This document shows positions 32,007 to 43,711 of a stretch of DNA of 64,000 bases, piece after piece. The stretch's first letter is position 1; every line of letters starts with the position of its first letter. The notes under the pieces are model-generated. The model worked only from the letters and a program-made list of their open reading frames with translations, did not search any database and had not been told where the DNA came from. Source of the DNA: Nocardioides piscis (GTDB lineage: Bacteria; Actinomycetota; Actinomycetes; Propionibacteriales; Nocardioidaceae); NCBI RefSeq assembly GCF_011300215.1, contig NZ_CP049866.1:1860001-1924000 (forward strand), in the 5' to 3' direction. The position numbers and the translations under genes were made by a program.

Positions 32007-32012
32007 TAGCGT
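32007..32012 (+). promoter_or_regulatory. -10 box TAGCGT in the hpf leader
   Basis: TAGCGT ends six bases before an ATG (32019) that opens a 114-codon frame overlapping the hpf start out of frame. TTGTCC-like sequence lies about 15 bp upstream. If used, hpf mRNA has a 170-nt leader. Confidence 0.45.
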
Positions 32013-32188
32013 CAGTTCATGGAGTCCGTCCGGGTCCAGGTGTTCGTACCTCAGGTCCTGTGCGCGCGGTCCTGCGCTGCCGGACCCGGCGACCTGCCTC
32101 TGCGCGGGTCGCGCCACACCCGGCTCCATCACGCCCTGCCAAATGTGCAGGTGTGTGCGCTCAGTAGCCCAGCTACCAGGAGGTTCAC

Positions 32189-32812
32189 ATGGATGTTGTC
32201 GTCACCGGTCGGCACTGCGAGGTGTCGGACAGGTTTCGTGAACACGTCGCGGACAAGCTCGCCCGGCTCGAGAAGCACGACCACCGGATCATCCGGGTCC
32301 AGGTCGAGGTCGAGCAGGAGCGAAACCCCCGACAACATGACCGAGCCACCCGAGTCGAGCTGACGGCGTTCTCGAAGGGTCCCGTGATCCGCGCCGAGGC
32401 CGCGGCGGAGGACAAGATGGGCGCCCTCGACCTGGCGCTGGACAAGATGGCCTCCCAGATGCGACGTGCAGCCGACCGGCGTCGCGTCCACCGTGGTCGA
32501 CACACGCCCGTCTCCGTGGGCCAGGCGCTGGCCGGCAGCGCCGACGAGCTGGTCGAGTCCTTGTCGACCTCCGAGGACGAGACGGTGACCGAGCGCAAGG
32601 TCGGTCCGATCACGGTGACCGGCGACGGGCCGTTGGTGGTCAGGGAGAAGTCTCACCCGGCCACGCCGATGACCCTGGACACTGCGTTGTACGAGATGGA
32701 GCTCGTCGGCCATGACTTCTTCCTCTTCGTCGACAAGGAGAGCGAGAAGCCGTCGGTGGTCTACCGCCGCCGTGGTTATGACTACGGCGTGATCTCGCTC
32801 GAGCTCGACTGA
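32189..32812 (+). CDS. hpf: Long-form ribosome hibernation promoting factor
   Basis: 207 aa. The N-terminal ribosome-binding domain (M-D-V-V-V-T-G-R-H-C-E-V-S-D-R-F-R-E-H-V) is joined by a linker to the C-terminal dimerisation domain (M-T-L-D-T-A-L-Y-E-M-E-L-V-G-H-D-F-F-L-F). This long form pairs 70S ribosomes into 100S dimers in stationary phase. The start is fixed by CAGGAGG 7 nt upstream. Leader and regulation are discussed separately. Counterpart by context: Rv3241c. Confidence 0.95.
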   Translation: MDVVVTGRHCEVSDRFREHVADKLARLEKHDHRIIRVQVEVEQERNPRQHDRATRVELTAFSKGPVIRAEAAAEDKMGALDLALDKMASQMRRAADRRRVHRGRHTPVSVGQALAGSADELVESLSTSEDETVTERKVGPITVTGDGPLVVREKSHPATPMTLDTALYEMELVGHDFFLFVDKESEKPSVVYRRRGYDYGVISLELD

Positions 32813-32882
32813 GGCATGACACGAGCGACGCGGATGGGCCTGAGGTGCCACTGGTCTAGCGCACGTCTGACATGATGCCGAC

Positions 32883-33557
32883 GTGACCGAGGCAACAGGC
32901 AATGAGCCCATCCGCGTTCTCGTGGTCGACGACCAGGAGCTCTTCCGTCGAGGACTGACGATGTTGCTGACGCAGGACGCCGACATCGAGGTCGTCGGCG
33001 AGGCTGACGACGGCATCACCGGGACCGAGCTGGCCGAGTCGCTCGCACCCGACGTCGTGCTGCTGGACGTCCGGATGCCGCGGCGCAGCGGCGTCGAGGC
33101 CTGCCGGGCGATCAAGGAGGCCGTTCCGGCGGCCAAGATCATCATGCTCACCGTCTCCGACGAGGAGGGCGACCTCTACGAGACCGTCAAGAACGGTGCG
33201 GCGGGCTACCTCCTCAAGGACTCCTCCATCGAGGAGGTCGCCCAGGCGATCCGGGTGGTGAACGAGGGCCAGTCGCTGATCAGCCCGTCGATGGCGGTCA
33301 AGCTGATCGACGAGTTCAAGCAGATGTCCAAGCCCGACAAGCAGCAGGGCACCCAGCTCAAGCTCACCGACCGCGAGCTCGAGGTGCTGCGACTGGTGGC
33401 GAAGGGCCTGAACAACCGCGAGGTGGCCAAGGAGCTGTTCATCTCCGAGAACACGGTCAAGAACCACGTGCGCAACATCCTGGAGAAGCTGCAGCTCCAC
33501 TCGCGCATGGAGGCCGTCATGTATGCCATGAAGGAAAAGCTGCTCGACCTGCCCTGA
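32883..33557 (+). CDS. Orphan NarL/LuxR-type response regulator
   Basis: 224 aa. The receiver has D16-D17, phosphoacceptor D62 in L-L-D-V-R-M-P, T in M-L-T-V-S and K in L-L-K-D-S. A LuxR helix-turn-helix follows (L-T-D-R-E-L-E-V-L-R-L-V-A-K-G-L-N-N-R-E-V-A). No histidine kinase gene is adjacent. CATGAT (32871-32876) ends six bases before the GTG, so the mRNA is probably leaderless. Position next to hpf and secA is shared with other actinobacteria. Targets unknown. Confidence 0.9.
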   Translation: MTEATGNEPIRVLVVDDQELFRRGLTMLLTQDADIEVVGEADDGITGTELAESLAPDVVLLDVRMPRRSGVEACRAIKEAVPAAKIIMLTVSDEEGDLYETVKNGAAGYLLKDSSIEEVAQAIRVVNEGQSLISPSMAVKLIDEFKQMSKPDKQQGTQLKLTDRELEVLRLVAKGLNNREVAKELFISENTVKNHVRNILEKLQLHSRMEAVMYAMKEKLLDLP

Positions 33558-33562
33558 CGGCG

Positions 33563-34782
33563 ATGGCACACGCGCAGTCACTGTCCAACCTGCAGGCCCG
33601 GCGCATCGCGCTCGCCGCGCAGGGCTTTACCCGCAGGCCCCACGCCACCACCACGATGGCGACGGTGCGGCGCACGCTGGCCCACACCGGCGTGCTCCAG
33701 GTCGACTCGGTCAACGTGCTCCAACGTGCACACTTCATGCCGCTCTACTCGCGCATGGGTGCCTATGACGTCGACCTGTTGAGGCAGGCGTCCAGCAGCA
33801 CCGGCCGTCGACAGCGAGTGCTGGTGGAGTACTGGGCCCACGTCCAGGCCTTCATGCCGGTCGAGCTCTGGCCGGTGATGCAGCACCGGATGGCCGGCTA
33901 CCGCGCACAACGCGGGAAGTGGGGCTTCGTGGCGGACCCCACCATCGAACAACGGGTGTTGGCCGCTGTGGCGCAGCGGGGTCCGGTCACCGCGCGCGAC
34001 CTCGACAGCGACATCGGCGGTCCGCGCAACCGGGAGCACTGGGGCTGGAACTGGTCCGAGGCCCGCAAGGTCCTCGACTATCTCTTCCTGGTCGGCGAGG
34101 TGGCCATCGCTGGTCGCAACAGCTCCTTCGAGGTCCTCTACGACCTGCCTGAACGGGTCCTGCCCTCGGCTGTCCTGTCCGCCCCGACCCCGTCGAAGGC
34201 CGACGCCGACATCGAGCTCGTGCGTCGGGCTGCGCGCTACCACGGCATCGCCAGCGTGCGGTGCCTGGCCGACTACTTCCGCATGTCCGTCGCCGACACC
34301 CGCACTGCCACGCAGGCCCTGGTCGACGCGGGGGAGCTGACCCCCGTCGAGGTGCAGGGTTGGGCGCGCCCTGCCTTCCTCCACGTCGGCGCGAAGCTCC
34401 CTCGGCGCGTCGGCGCACGAGCCGTCCTGAGCCCCTTCGACCCGCTGGTGTGGGAGCGGGCGCGCCTCGAGGCGCTCTTCGACTTCCACTACCGGATCGA
34501 GATCTACGTGCCGGCCGCCCAGCGGGTCCACGGCTACTACGTGCTGCCGTTCCTGCTGGGGGAGCGGATCGTCGCCCGGGTGGACCTCAAGGCAGACCGC
34601 GCCACCGGACGGCTTCTCGTCCAGGGTGCGTATGCCGAGCCGCACCCTCCGGCCGACGTCGCCGAGCAGCTGGCCGCCGAGCTGGCGAGGCTGGGCGGCT
34701 GGCTCGGGGTCCCGGAGCTCGTCGTGGCCCCCGGGGCGACCTGGCGCCCGCACTCGCCGCCGCTGCGGCTGCCGCTGGGTGA
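33563..34782 (+). CDS. YcaQ-like winged-helix protein (DNA crosslink repair glycosylase family), 3' frame disrupted
   Basis: Winged-helix protein of the DUF1006/YcaQ family, whose Escherichia coli member unhooks DNA interstrand crosslinks. Seen: R-R-I-A-L-A-A-Q-G-F, V-L-Q-V-D-S-V-N-V-L-Q-R-A-H, L-V-E-Y-W-A-H, and V-L-S-P-F-D-P-L-V-W-E-R-A-R. In the frame as given there is no stop until 35158, deep inside secA. At the C5 run 34728-34732, one extra C restores V-A-P-R-G-D-L-A-P-A-L-A and a stop at 34782, a 406-aa protein of family length. I therefore place the true end there. Confidence 0.85.
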
Positions 34783-34844
34783 CGTGGGTAGCATGATCGA
34801 CGGCCATCCTCACCGCTCACCCTCGTCTCTGGAGTCGCATCCCC

Positions 34845-37724
<2,880 letters not shown>

Positions 37725-37725
37725 T

Positions 37726-38232
37726 TCAGGCCCACTCCAGGGCCACGCACTGCCACCGGTCGCCGACCACTTCGAACCGCCCGGCCAGCGCCCTGGAGCG
37801 GGCGCCGTAGCGCAGGTGGGCGGCGGCCTCGAGGGCGTTGTCGGCGACGAGGCTCGTGCGGATGGAGCGGATGACCGGACGGACGGCGCCCCGACCGCGG
37901 CCGCCGGCAGGAGAGGTCCCGGCCGCGGCCGTCACGAGCTGGGCCCGACGGCCCAGGTCGGCGTAGATCCGGGGACTGGACTGCCTCAGGAGCTGGGTCG
38001 GAGGGCGGTCGCCGGACGCGATCTCCGCGGCGCGCACGAGGTAGGCGTGCACGAATCGCTCGATCGCGAGCCGGCGCTCCGGGTCGCTGGTGACCAGGTC
38101 ACCACGTCGGGTGGGCACCCCCGCTGGAGGTGGCTCCGGCGGGTCGAGCCGAGGAGTGAGGTCGAGGGCGAGTGAACCCTGGACGCTGGCGATGGGGACC
38201 TGGCGGCGCAGCTGGATGACCGGGGCGTTCAT
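37726..38232 (-). CDS. Rv3235 family (DUF6459) protein
   Basis: 168 aa. It has R-R-L-A-I-E-R-F-V-H-A-Y-L-V-R-A-A-E-I-A-S-G-D-R-P-P-T-Q-L, followed by R-S-I-R-T-S-L-V-A-D-N-A-L-E-A-A-A-H-L-R-Y-G-A-R-S-R-A-L-A-G-R-F-E-V; these fit the Rv3235 family found beside secA. The ATG overlaps the stop of the upstream LysM gene, so both come from the promoter at 38971-38999. Function unknown. Confidence 0.82.
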   Translation of the reverse strand: MNAPVIQLRRQVPIASVQGSLALDLTPRLDPPEPPPAGVPTRRGDLVTSDPERRLAIERFVHAYLVRAAEIASGDRPPTQLLRQSSPRIYADLGRRAQLVTAAAGTSPAGGRGRGAVRPVIRSIRTSLVADNALEAAAHLRYGARSRALAGRFEVVGDRWQCVALEWA

Positions 38233-38939
38233 GGGCGTGCCTTTCGCGGTTCGGGGTCGAGGGCGGGATGGACGACGAGCTCGGTGCCGGGGAGGACGAG
38301 GTCGGGGTCGGCGCCGATGGCCGCCCGGTTGGCGGCGTAGAGAGCCCGCCAGGCCCCATCCACCTCGGCCGGTGTCGCGCGAGGCGGCAGGGAGGCCGCG
38401 GCGATCGACCACAGCGAGTCGCCAGGACGGACGATGACGACGTGTGGTGGGGGCTCCGGCGCCACCGGGGTGGCGACGACGGCCCCGGGTGGCTGGCGTG
38501 CGGGTCGGGGTCGAACCGGTACGACGGCAGCCACGGCCCGGTCGGGCAGCGGCAGGCCGACCAGGTCCTCGCGAGCGCCCCCCGCGGTGCCGCTGCCCGC
38601 CACGGCAGGGCTGCCGAGTCCGGCGACCACTGCGGCCCCACAGGCGATCAGCACCAGCCGCCGGGTGCCGCCGACGGTCCGGTGCCGGGGGCGGCCGGCG
38701 GCGAGCTCGAGCACGGTGAGGGTCGTGACCAGCCACAGCCAGGAGGCGCAGGCCAGGACTGCGGCTGCTGCGACCGACACGAGCAGGCCCTCGAAGGTGT
38801 CGTGCCACGGAGCCGGGGTGAGGAGTGTCGCGGCGGCACCCCCCGCCGTACTCATGGTCGCCATCGCGCCGACCGTCACGACGAGCCAGACGAGCAGGCA
38901 CCGTGCGGGTGTCGCTGAAACCGCCAAGTCCCGAGTCAT
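38229..38939 (-). CDS. LysM-domain membrane protein
   Basis: 236 aa. Three hydrophobic stretches lie in the first 130 residues (C-L-L-V-W-L-V-V-T-V-G-A-M-A-T-M, L-L-V-S-V-A-A-A-A-V-L-A-C-A-S-W-L-W-L, R-L-V-L-I-A-C-G-A-A-V-V-A-G-L). A P-rich linker and a C-terminal LysM (V-V-I-V-R-P-G-D-S-L-W-S-I-A, then A-N-R-A-A-I-G to G-T-E-L-V-V) follow, so it probably grips peptidoglycan. ATG 38939 is chosen because GGAAGG lies 7 nt upstream and the consensus promoter puts the transcript start after the alternative ATG at 38972. Confidence 0.85.
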   Translation of the reverse strand: MTRDLAVSATPARCLLVWLVVTVGAMATMSTAGGAAATLLTPAPWHDTFEGLLVSVAAAAVLACASWLWLVTTLTVLELAAGRPRHRTVGGTRRLVLIACGAAVVAGLGSPAVAGSGTAGGAREDLVGLPLPDRAVAAVVPVRPRPARQPPGAVVATPVAPEPPPHVVIVRPGDSLWSIAAASLPPRATPAEVDGAWRALYAANRAAIGADPDLVLPGTELVVHPALDPEPRKARP

Positions 38940-38970
38940 GGCGAACCTTCCGTTTGCGTGTGTTTGCTTC

Positions 38971-38999
38971 ATCTAAAGGAACTTTGCCAACGTCGTCAA
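38971..38999 (-). promoter_or_regulatory. Sigma70-type promoter, TTGACG-17-TTAGAT, for the LysM/Rv3235 operon
   Basis: On the minus strand, TTGACG (38999-38994), a 17-bp spacer and TTAGAT (38976-38971). Start near 38964, about 25 nt before the LysM ATG. This is the most canonical promoter in the window. Confidence 0.7.
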
Positions 39000-39103
39000 C
39001 CAGTTGTGCACAGGATCGACCGCCGTCGTTGGCACGCATCGGTCGCGGGTCTGTTGTCGCCCTGCCCGAGGAAGTGCCCGGCGGCGCCCCTAGAGTTCGC
39101 GCC

Positions 39104-39700
39104 ATGCCTCGAACCTTCGCCCGTGCCGCGGTCATGGCCGCTGCTGTCCTCGCCTGCGCTGCCTGCTCCGAGGGGTCGCCGGGCTCGTCGGACGCAGGAG
39201 CAAGGCCCGCACAGTCGTCGGAGCCGGCGAAGCCGTCCGCGACCCCCGCCGACGGTCCGCGCCTGGAGGGTGCCGGCTACGCCTACCGCGTCCCCAAGGA
39301 CTGGGGGCCGTCGGACCAGGAGATCCCCGGCTTCGACCCGGACACGTTCGCACTCGACCTGGATGACGACGACGGCTTCACCGACAACGTCAACGTGCTC
39401 CTGGCTCCCGGCGGAGCGATGTCAGCCGAGCAGGCCGAGGTGGGCGCCGAGGACGAGCTGACCTCAGCCGGGGCCACCGGGGTCGCCGTGCAGGACCGGG
39501 TGGACGTGGGGGGCCGCGAGGCCGCCCACGTGTCGGCCGGCATGTCGTTGAACGACAACGACTACCAGGTCGAGCAGTTCTATGCCGCCACCGACGACGA
39601 GACCTTCGTCGTGACGTTCTCCTTCAGCAAGGACGTCAGCGACAGGGAGCGTGCCGAGGTCACCGGCTCCGTGCTCGCCAGCTGGTCCTGGGCCGGCTGA
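39104..39700 (+). CDS. Putative secreted lipoprotein, unknown
   Basis: 198 aa. A hydrophobic signal (A-A-V-M-A-A-A-V-L-A-C-A-A-C) with Cys residues suits lipidation, followed by an S/P/A-rich linker. The mature domain (Y-A-Y-R-V-P-K-D-W-G, then F-V-V-T-F-S-F-S-K-D-V-S) resembles small actinobacterial lipoproteins of the LpqN/PsbP-like type, a weak resemblance. TAGAGT (39091-39096) ends seven bases before ATG. Confidence 0.7.
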   Translation: MPRTFARAAVMAAAVLACAACSEGSPGSSDAGARPAQSSEPAKPSATPADGPRLEGAGYAYRVPKDWGPSDQEIPGFDPDTFALDLDDDDGFTDNVNVLLAPGGAMSAEQAEVGAEDELTSAGATGVAVQDRVDVGGREAAHVSAGMSLNDNDYQVEQFYAATDDETFVVTFSFSKDVSDRERAEVTGSVLASWSWAG

Positions 39701-39728
39701 GGCTCGACCCGGTCTCCCCCCGCGTCAC

Positions 39729-39734
39729 TAGGCT
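39729..39734 (+). promoter_or_regulatory. -10 box TAGGCT, leaderless arrangement
   Basis: TAGGCT ends six bases before ATG 39741; no ribosome binding site is present between them. Confidence 0.45.
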
Positions 39735-39740
39735 GCCTGC

Positions 39741-40286
39741 ATGGCACCCCACGAGTCCTGGGACGAGCAGCTCTTCGCCCTCTTCGACGACCTGGAGGGC
39801 CAAGCGGCGGCTCGCTTCGAGCTGGAGCGCGATGCCGAGCTCGTCGACCGCAGCCGCAGCGTCTATCACCGCGTCTCCCTGGACTCGCGGCTGGTGGCCA
39901 GCCTCGGTGAGCAGCTGACGCTCGAGGTCGCGGGGGTGGGCCGGATCGACGGGGAGCTCCAGCGCGTCGGTGAGGGGTGGGGACTGATGAGCGGTCACGC
40001 CCAGGACTGGATCGTGCGGACAGCCGCCGTGCGCGTCGTGCAGGGCGCCTCTGAGCGGTCCGTGCCCGAGGTCGCGTGGTCGCCGTTGCACAAGCTGGGA
40101 CTCGGCTCGGCCCTGCGCCGGCTGGCCGAGTCGCAGGCCCGCTGCATCGTGCACCTGGTCGAAGGCACCCAGCACGAGGCACTGGTGCGCCGGGTGGGTT
40201 CGGACTTCGTCGAGGTGCTGACCCCCAGCCAGGCTCGGCTGCTGGTCGCCTTCGAGTCGATCAGCGCGGTGCAGAGCCGCGACTGA
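39741..40286 (+). CDS. Conserved actinobacterial hypothetical protein
   Basis: 181 aa, soluble, mostly alpha/beta. The opening (S-W-D-E-Q-L-F-A-L-F-D-D-L-E-G-Q-A-A-A-R-F-E-L-E-R-D-A-E-L-V-D-R-S-R) looks helical. A beta-rich, RNA-binding-like region follows (V-E-V-L-T-P at the end). I recognise it only as a protein often found near mrp/tatB in actinobacteria. It converges with tatB, 16 nt apart. Confidence 0.65.
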   Translation: MAPHESWDEQLFALFDDLEGQAAARFELERDAELVDRSRSVYHRVSLDSRLVASLGEQLTLEVAGVGRIDGELQRVGEGWGLMSGHAQDWIVRTAAVRVVQGASERSVPEVAWSPLHKLGLGSALRRLAESQARCIVHLVEGTQHEALVRRVGSDFVEVLTPSQARLLVAFESISAVQSRD

Positions 40287-40302
40287 GGCCTCGCGCCTGG
40301 GA

Positions 40303-40626
40303 TCAGGTCGCGTCGACGTCGTACGGCGGCAGCTGCCCCTCGAGCAGCACGGCCCCACCCGTGGGTGGCCCGGGGTCCGGGTCCTCCATCGCCTCGATGA
40401 TGTGACGCCGGACGATGTTGCGCGGGTCGAGGTCGCGCAGCTGCAGGTCGGCGTAGTCGGGGCCGAGCTCCTCACGGAGCTCGTCGCGTGCCGAGTTGGC
40501 CATCGCCTTGGCCTTGCGGATCATGACGCCGGCCTGCTTGGCCAGGACGGGGAGCCGGTCGGGCCCGAAGGCGATGATGGCGACGAACGCGATGAGCGCG
40601 AGCTCCATCAGCCCGACGTCGAACAC
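40303..40626 (-). CDS. tatB: Sec-independent translocase subunit TatB
   Basis: 107 aa. A short N-terminal membrane helix (F-D-V-G-L-M-E-L-A-L-I-A-F-V-A-I-I-A-F-G-P) is followed by the F-G-P-D-R-L-P hinge, a long amphipathic helix and a polar tail. This is the TatA/B fold, and the F-D-V-G start is TatB-like. It forms the twin-arginine receptor with TatC, which is not in this window. GTG 40626 gives the usual length and lies 4 nt after the mrp stop. Confidence 0.9.
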   Translation of the reverse strand: MFDVGLMELALIAFVAIIAFGPDRLPVLAKQAGVMIRKAKAMANSARDELREELGPDYADLQLRDLDPRNIVRRHIIEAMEDPDPGPPTGGAVLLEGQLPPYDVDAT

Positions 40627-40630
40627 GGCT

Positions 40631-41776
40631 CTAGAACTTCGCGCTCGGGGTGAGGCCCAGCTGCATCCCGGCCAGGCCGCGTCCGCGCCCGGCGAGCGCG
40701 TCGGCGATCGACAGCAGCTCGCGGGCAGCCGGTGAGGTGGGGTCGGACTCGACGATCGGCTTGCCTGCGTCGCCCCCTTCGCGCAGCGAGGGGTCGAGCG
40801 GGATCCGGCCCAGCACCGAGACGTCGTAGCCGAACCGCTCCGAGAGCGTCCGGGCGACCCGGTCGCCACCACCGCTGCCGAAGACCTCCATCGTGGAACC
40901 GTCGGGCAGGGTCAGGAAGCTCATGTTCTCCACGACGCCCACGACGCGCTGGTGCATCATCGAGGCCATCGTCCCCGCGCGCTCTGCCACCTCGGCGGCG
41001 GCCTCCTGCGGCGTGGTGATGACGACGACCTCGGCGTTGGGCAGGTGCTGGCCCAGCGAGATCGCGACGTCGCCGGTGCCCGGCGGCAGGTCGAGGAGGA
41101 GCACGTCGAGGTCGCCCCAGTAGACGTCGGAGAGCATCTGGACGAGCGCCCGATCGAGCATCGGGCCGCGCCAGGCAACGACCTGGTCGCGACGCGGCTT
41201 GAGCATGCCGATGGAGATCACCGAGACACCGCTGGGCGTCGGGACCGGCATGATCAGGTCGTCGACCTGGGTCGGACGGGCGTCGGCGACGCCCAGCATG
41301 GCGGGGACGGAGTGGCCATAGATGTCGGCGTCGACGACACCGACCTTCAGTCCCTGCTTCGCCATGGCGAGGGCGAGGTTGACCGTCACCGACGACTTCC
41401 CGACACCGCCCTTGCCGCTGGCGATGGCATAGACCTTGGTCAGCGAGCCCGGCTGCGCGAAGGGGATCTCGCGCTCGGCCTTGCCGCCGCTGAGCACCCC
41501 CTTGAGCTCGGCGCGCTGCTCCGGGCTCATCACGCCCAGGGTGAGGTCGACGCCGGTGACGCCCGGCACCGTGGAGACGGCGGCGGTCACGTCACGGGTG
41601 ATCGTGTCCTTGAGGGGGCAGCCGGCCACGGTGAGCAGCACGGTGACGGCAACCTGGCCGGTCTCGGAGATGACGACGGAGTCGACCATGTTGAGTTCGG
41701 TGATGGGGCGCTTGATCTCGGGGTCGTTGACCTGGGCGAGAGCAGCAGTGACCTGCTCGACAGAAGGGATGCTCAT
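40631..41776 (-). CDS. mrp: Mrp/NBP35-type iron-sulfur cluster carrier ATPase
   Basis: 381 aa. The N-terminal MIP18-like domain has D-P-E-I-K-R-P-I-T-E and L-L-T-V-A-G-C-P-L. The deviant Walker A G-K-G-G-V-G-K-S is at 121-128, followed by V-D-A-D-I-Y-G-H-S-V-P and L-D-L-P-P-G-T-G-D. It probably loads Fe-S clusters onto client proteins; WhiB in this window is a possible client. It shares an operon with tatB. Counterpart by context: Rv1229c. Confidence 0.94.
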   Translation of the reverse strand: MSIPSVEQVTAALAQVNDPEIKRPITELNMVDSVVISETGQVAVTVLLTVAGCPLKDTITRDVTAAVSTVPGVTGVDLTLGVMSPEQRAELKGVLSGGKAEREIPFAQPGSLTKVYAIASGKGGVGKSSVTVNLALAMAKQGLKVGVVDADIYGHSVPAMLGVADARPTQVDDLIMPVPTPSGVSVISIGMLKPRRDQVVAWRGPMLDRALVQMLSDVYWGDLDVLLLDLPPGTGDVAISLGQHLPNAEVVVITTPQEAAAEVAERAGTMASMMHQRVVGVVENMSFLTLPDGSTMEVFGSGGGDRVARTLSERFGYDVSVLGRIPLDPSLREGGDAGKPIVESDPTSPAARELLSIADALAGRGRGLAGMQLGLTPSAKF

Positions 41777-41809
41777 GATGGTCCCGAGTCTACGAGCCCA
41801 CCGGGCACC

Positions 41810-42343
41810 TCAGTCCGTGGGTGGCGAGGGGTGGTCAATGCCGTCCTCGGGCCGGGTCAGCTCCTCCAGGTCGCTGTAGAGCCCACGCAGTTCCGAGCGC
41901 AGGAAGTCGCGGGTCGCGACCTCGCCCACCGACATCCGCAGGGAGGCCACCTCGCGGGCGAGGAACTCCATGTCGGCGTGGGCGCGCGCGTTGGCCTGGC
42001 GGTCCTGCTCGGCCACGACCTTGTCCCGGATCTCCTGCCGGTTCTGCGCCAGCAGGATCAGGGGTGCGGCGTAGGACGCCTGCAGGCTCAGCATCAAGGT
42101 CAAGAAGATGAAGGGGAACTTGTCGAAGCGCCACTCCACGGGCGCCAGGGTGTTCCAGAGCATCCACACGATCACGAAGAGCGTCATGTAGATCAGGAAC
42201 TTCGCCGTGCCCATGAAGCGGGCGAACTGCTCGGCGAAGACGCCGAAGGCGTCGGAGTCGTAGGAGCGCCGGGGCATGATCGCCCGACGGGTGTCGCGGG
42301 GCGTGTCCAGCCGGGTCCGGGTCCGGGTCCGCTGCTCGCTCAT
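41810..42343 (-). CDS. DUF1003 domain membrane protein
   Basis: 177 aa. Two membrane helices (L-I-Y-M-T-L-F-V-I-V-W-M-L-W-N and F-P-F-I-F-L-T-L-M-L-S-L-Q-A-S-Y-A-A-P-L-I-L) with the DUF1003 motif F-D-K-F-P-F-I-F-L and Q-N-R-Q-E-I-R-D-K. A long helical cytosolic tail follows. ATG overlaps the stop of the upstream CBS/MgtE-N gene, so the two are probably made together. Function unknown. Confidence 0.9.
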   Translation of the reverse strand: MSEQRTRTRTRLDTPRDTRRAIMPRRSYDSDAFGVFAEQFARFMGTAKFLIYMTLFVIVWMLWNTLAPVEWRFDKFPFIFLTLMLSLQASYAAPLILLAQNRQEIRDKVVAEQDRQANARAHADMEFLAREVASLRMSVGEVATRDFLRSELRGLYSDLEELTRPEDGIDHPSPPTD

Positions 42344-43608
42344 CGGCCGCTCCCCGAGATCGGACCGGGCCGCACCGCCTGGTCACGCCAGTTGTCCGGG
42401 AGCATGTGGTCCAGCAGGTCGTCGACGGTCACGGCTCCCAGCAGTCGCCCCTCCTCGTCGACGACCGGAGCCGCCACCAGGTTGTATGTCGCCAGGTGGG
42501 CCGCCACCTCGTCGATCCCGGCGTCGGGGCGGAGGGGGTCCATCGACTCGTCGAGGGCTGCGGCCACCAGCGTCGACGGCGGCTCGCGCAGCAACCGCTG
42601 GATGTGGGCCGCGCCCAGCAGCCGCCCCGTCGGGGTCTCCAGCGGCTGGCGACAGACATAGACCAGCGCAGCCAGGGCGGGGGTGAGCTCCGGGTTGCGC
42701 ACGTGCGCCAGCGCGTCGGCGACGGTGGCGTCGGGGGAGAGGATCACGGGCTCGGGGGTCATCATGGCGCCCGCTGTCTCGTCGGCGTACGACATGAGGC
42801 GGCGGACGTCCTCGGCCTCGTCCGGCTCCATGAGGCCGAGCAGGGTGGCTGCGGTCTCCGGACTGAGGTCGGCGATCAGGTCGGCCGCGTCATCGGCCGA
42901 CATCTCCTCGAGCACGTCGGCGGCGCGCTCGGAGTCGAGGTGCTCGAGGATCTCGACCTGGTCCTCCTCGGGGAGCTCCTCGAGCACGTCGGCGAGCCGC
43001 TCGTCGCCCATGGCGGCGACCACGGCAGCGCGACGCTCGGGTGGCAGGTCGTGGATCACGTTGGCGGCGTCGGCCGGTCGCATCTCGGCCAGGGTGGCGA
43101 TCAGGCGAGTCGCGCCCTGGGTCTCGTCGCGCCGGCTGAGCCCCTCGACGTCGCGCCACTCCACGATGTGGGACTGGCCTCGGCGCCGGAATCCCTTGGA
43201 GGGCTCCTGGACTGCCACACGCGAGAGCACCCAGTCACGGTTGCGCGCCTGCTCCATCGCCACGTCGTAGACGGTTCCCTGGATCCCCGAGTCCTTGATG
43301 GTCACGCGACGGTCGAGCATCTGGCCCATGACCAGCGTCTCGGTCGAGCGCTGCTCGAAGCGGCGCATGTTGAGCAGCCCCGTCGTGTAGACCTGTCCGC
43401 TGTCGATGTTGGTCACCCGCGTCATGGGGACGAAGATCCGACGACGACCGAACACCTCGGCCACCATCCCCAGGACCCGGGGCTGGTTGGCCTCCGAGCG
43501 GAGCGCGACCACGATGTCGCGCACCTTCGCCACCTGGTCGCCCTGGGGGTCGAAGATCGGCAGACCCACGAGGCGGGCCAGATAGACCCGGGTCGGCGTG
43601 CTGCTCAT
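42340..43608 (-). CDS. CBS-domain protein with PRC-like and MgtE N-terminal domains (no transporter domain)
   Basis: 422 aa. Residues 1-150 resemble PRC-barrel modules (V-Y-L-A-R-L-V-G-L-P-I-F-D, then V-A-K-V-R-D-I-V). Residues about 180-280 are an MgtE N-terminal superhelix (R-P-A-D-A-A-N-V-I-H-D-L-P-P-E-R and repeats). Two CBS domains follow (M-M-T-P-E-P-V-I-L-S-P-D-A-T-V, then A-A-P-V-V-D-E-E-G-R-L-L-G-A-V-T). It stops before the five-helix magnesium channel of MgtE. It is therefore a magnesium- or nucleotide-sensing regulator rather than a channel; DUF1003 may be its membrane partner. Confidence 0.88.
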   Translation of the reverse strand: MSSTPTRVYLARLVGLPIFDPQGDQVAKVRDIVVALRSEANQPRVLGMVAEVFGRRRIFVPMTRVTNIDSGQVYTTGLLNMRRFEQRSTETLVMGQMLDRRVTIKDSGIQGTVYDVAMEQARNRDWVLSRVAVQEPSKGFRRRGQSHIVEWRDVEGLSRRDETQGATRLIATLAEMRPADAANVIHDLPPERRAAVVAAMGDERLADVLEELPEEDQVEILEHLDSERAADVLEEMSADDAADLIADLSPETAATLLGLMEPDEAEDVRRLMSYADETAGAMMTPEPVILSPDATVADALAHVRNPELTPALAALVYVCRQPLETPTGRLLGAAHIQRLLREPPSTLVAAALDESMDPLRPDAGIDEVAAHLATYNLVAAPVVDEEGRLLGAVTVDDLLDHMLPDNWRDQAVRPGPISGSGR

Positions 43609-43711
43609 GGCGCGAAGGCTACCGGGGCTGCTCCCTCGTCAGGCGGCAACGCGACGGGCCGGGGGCTGCGAAGATGTGTCAGGGCATGCGGTGTCACCTA
43701 CCATCGAGCGC

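Noticed and set aside
32019..32363. A 114-codon frame upstream of and overlapping hpf as a real protein gene
   Set aside because: No recognisable domain and heavy overlap with hpf; reported only as a possible regulatory upstream ORF.
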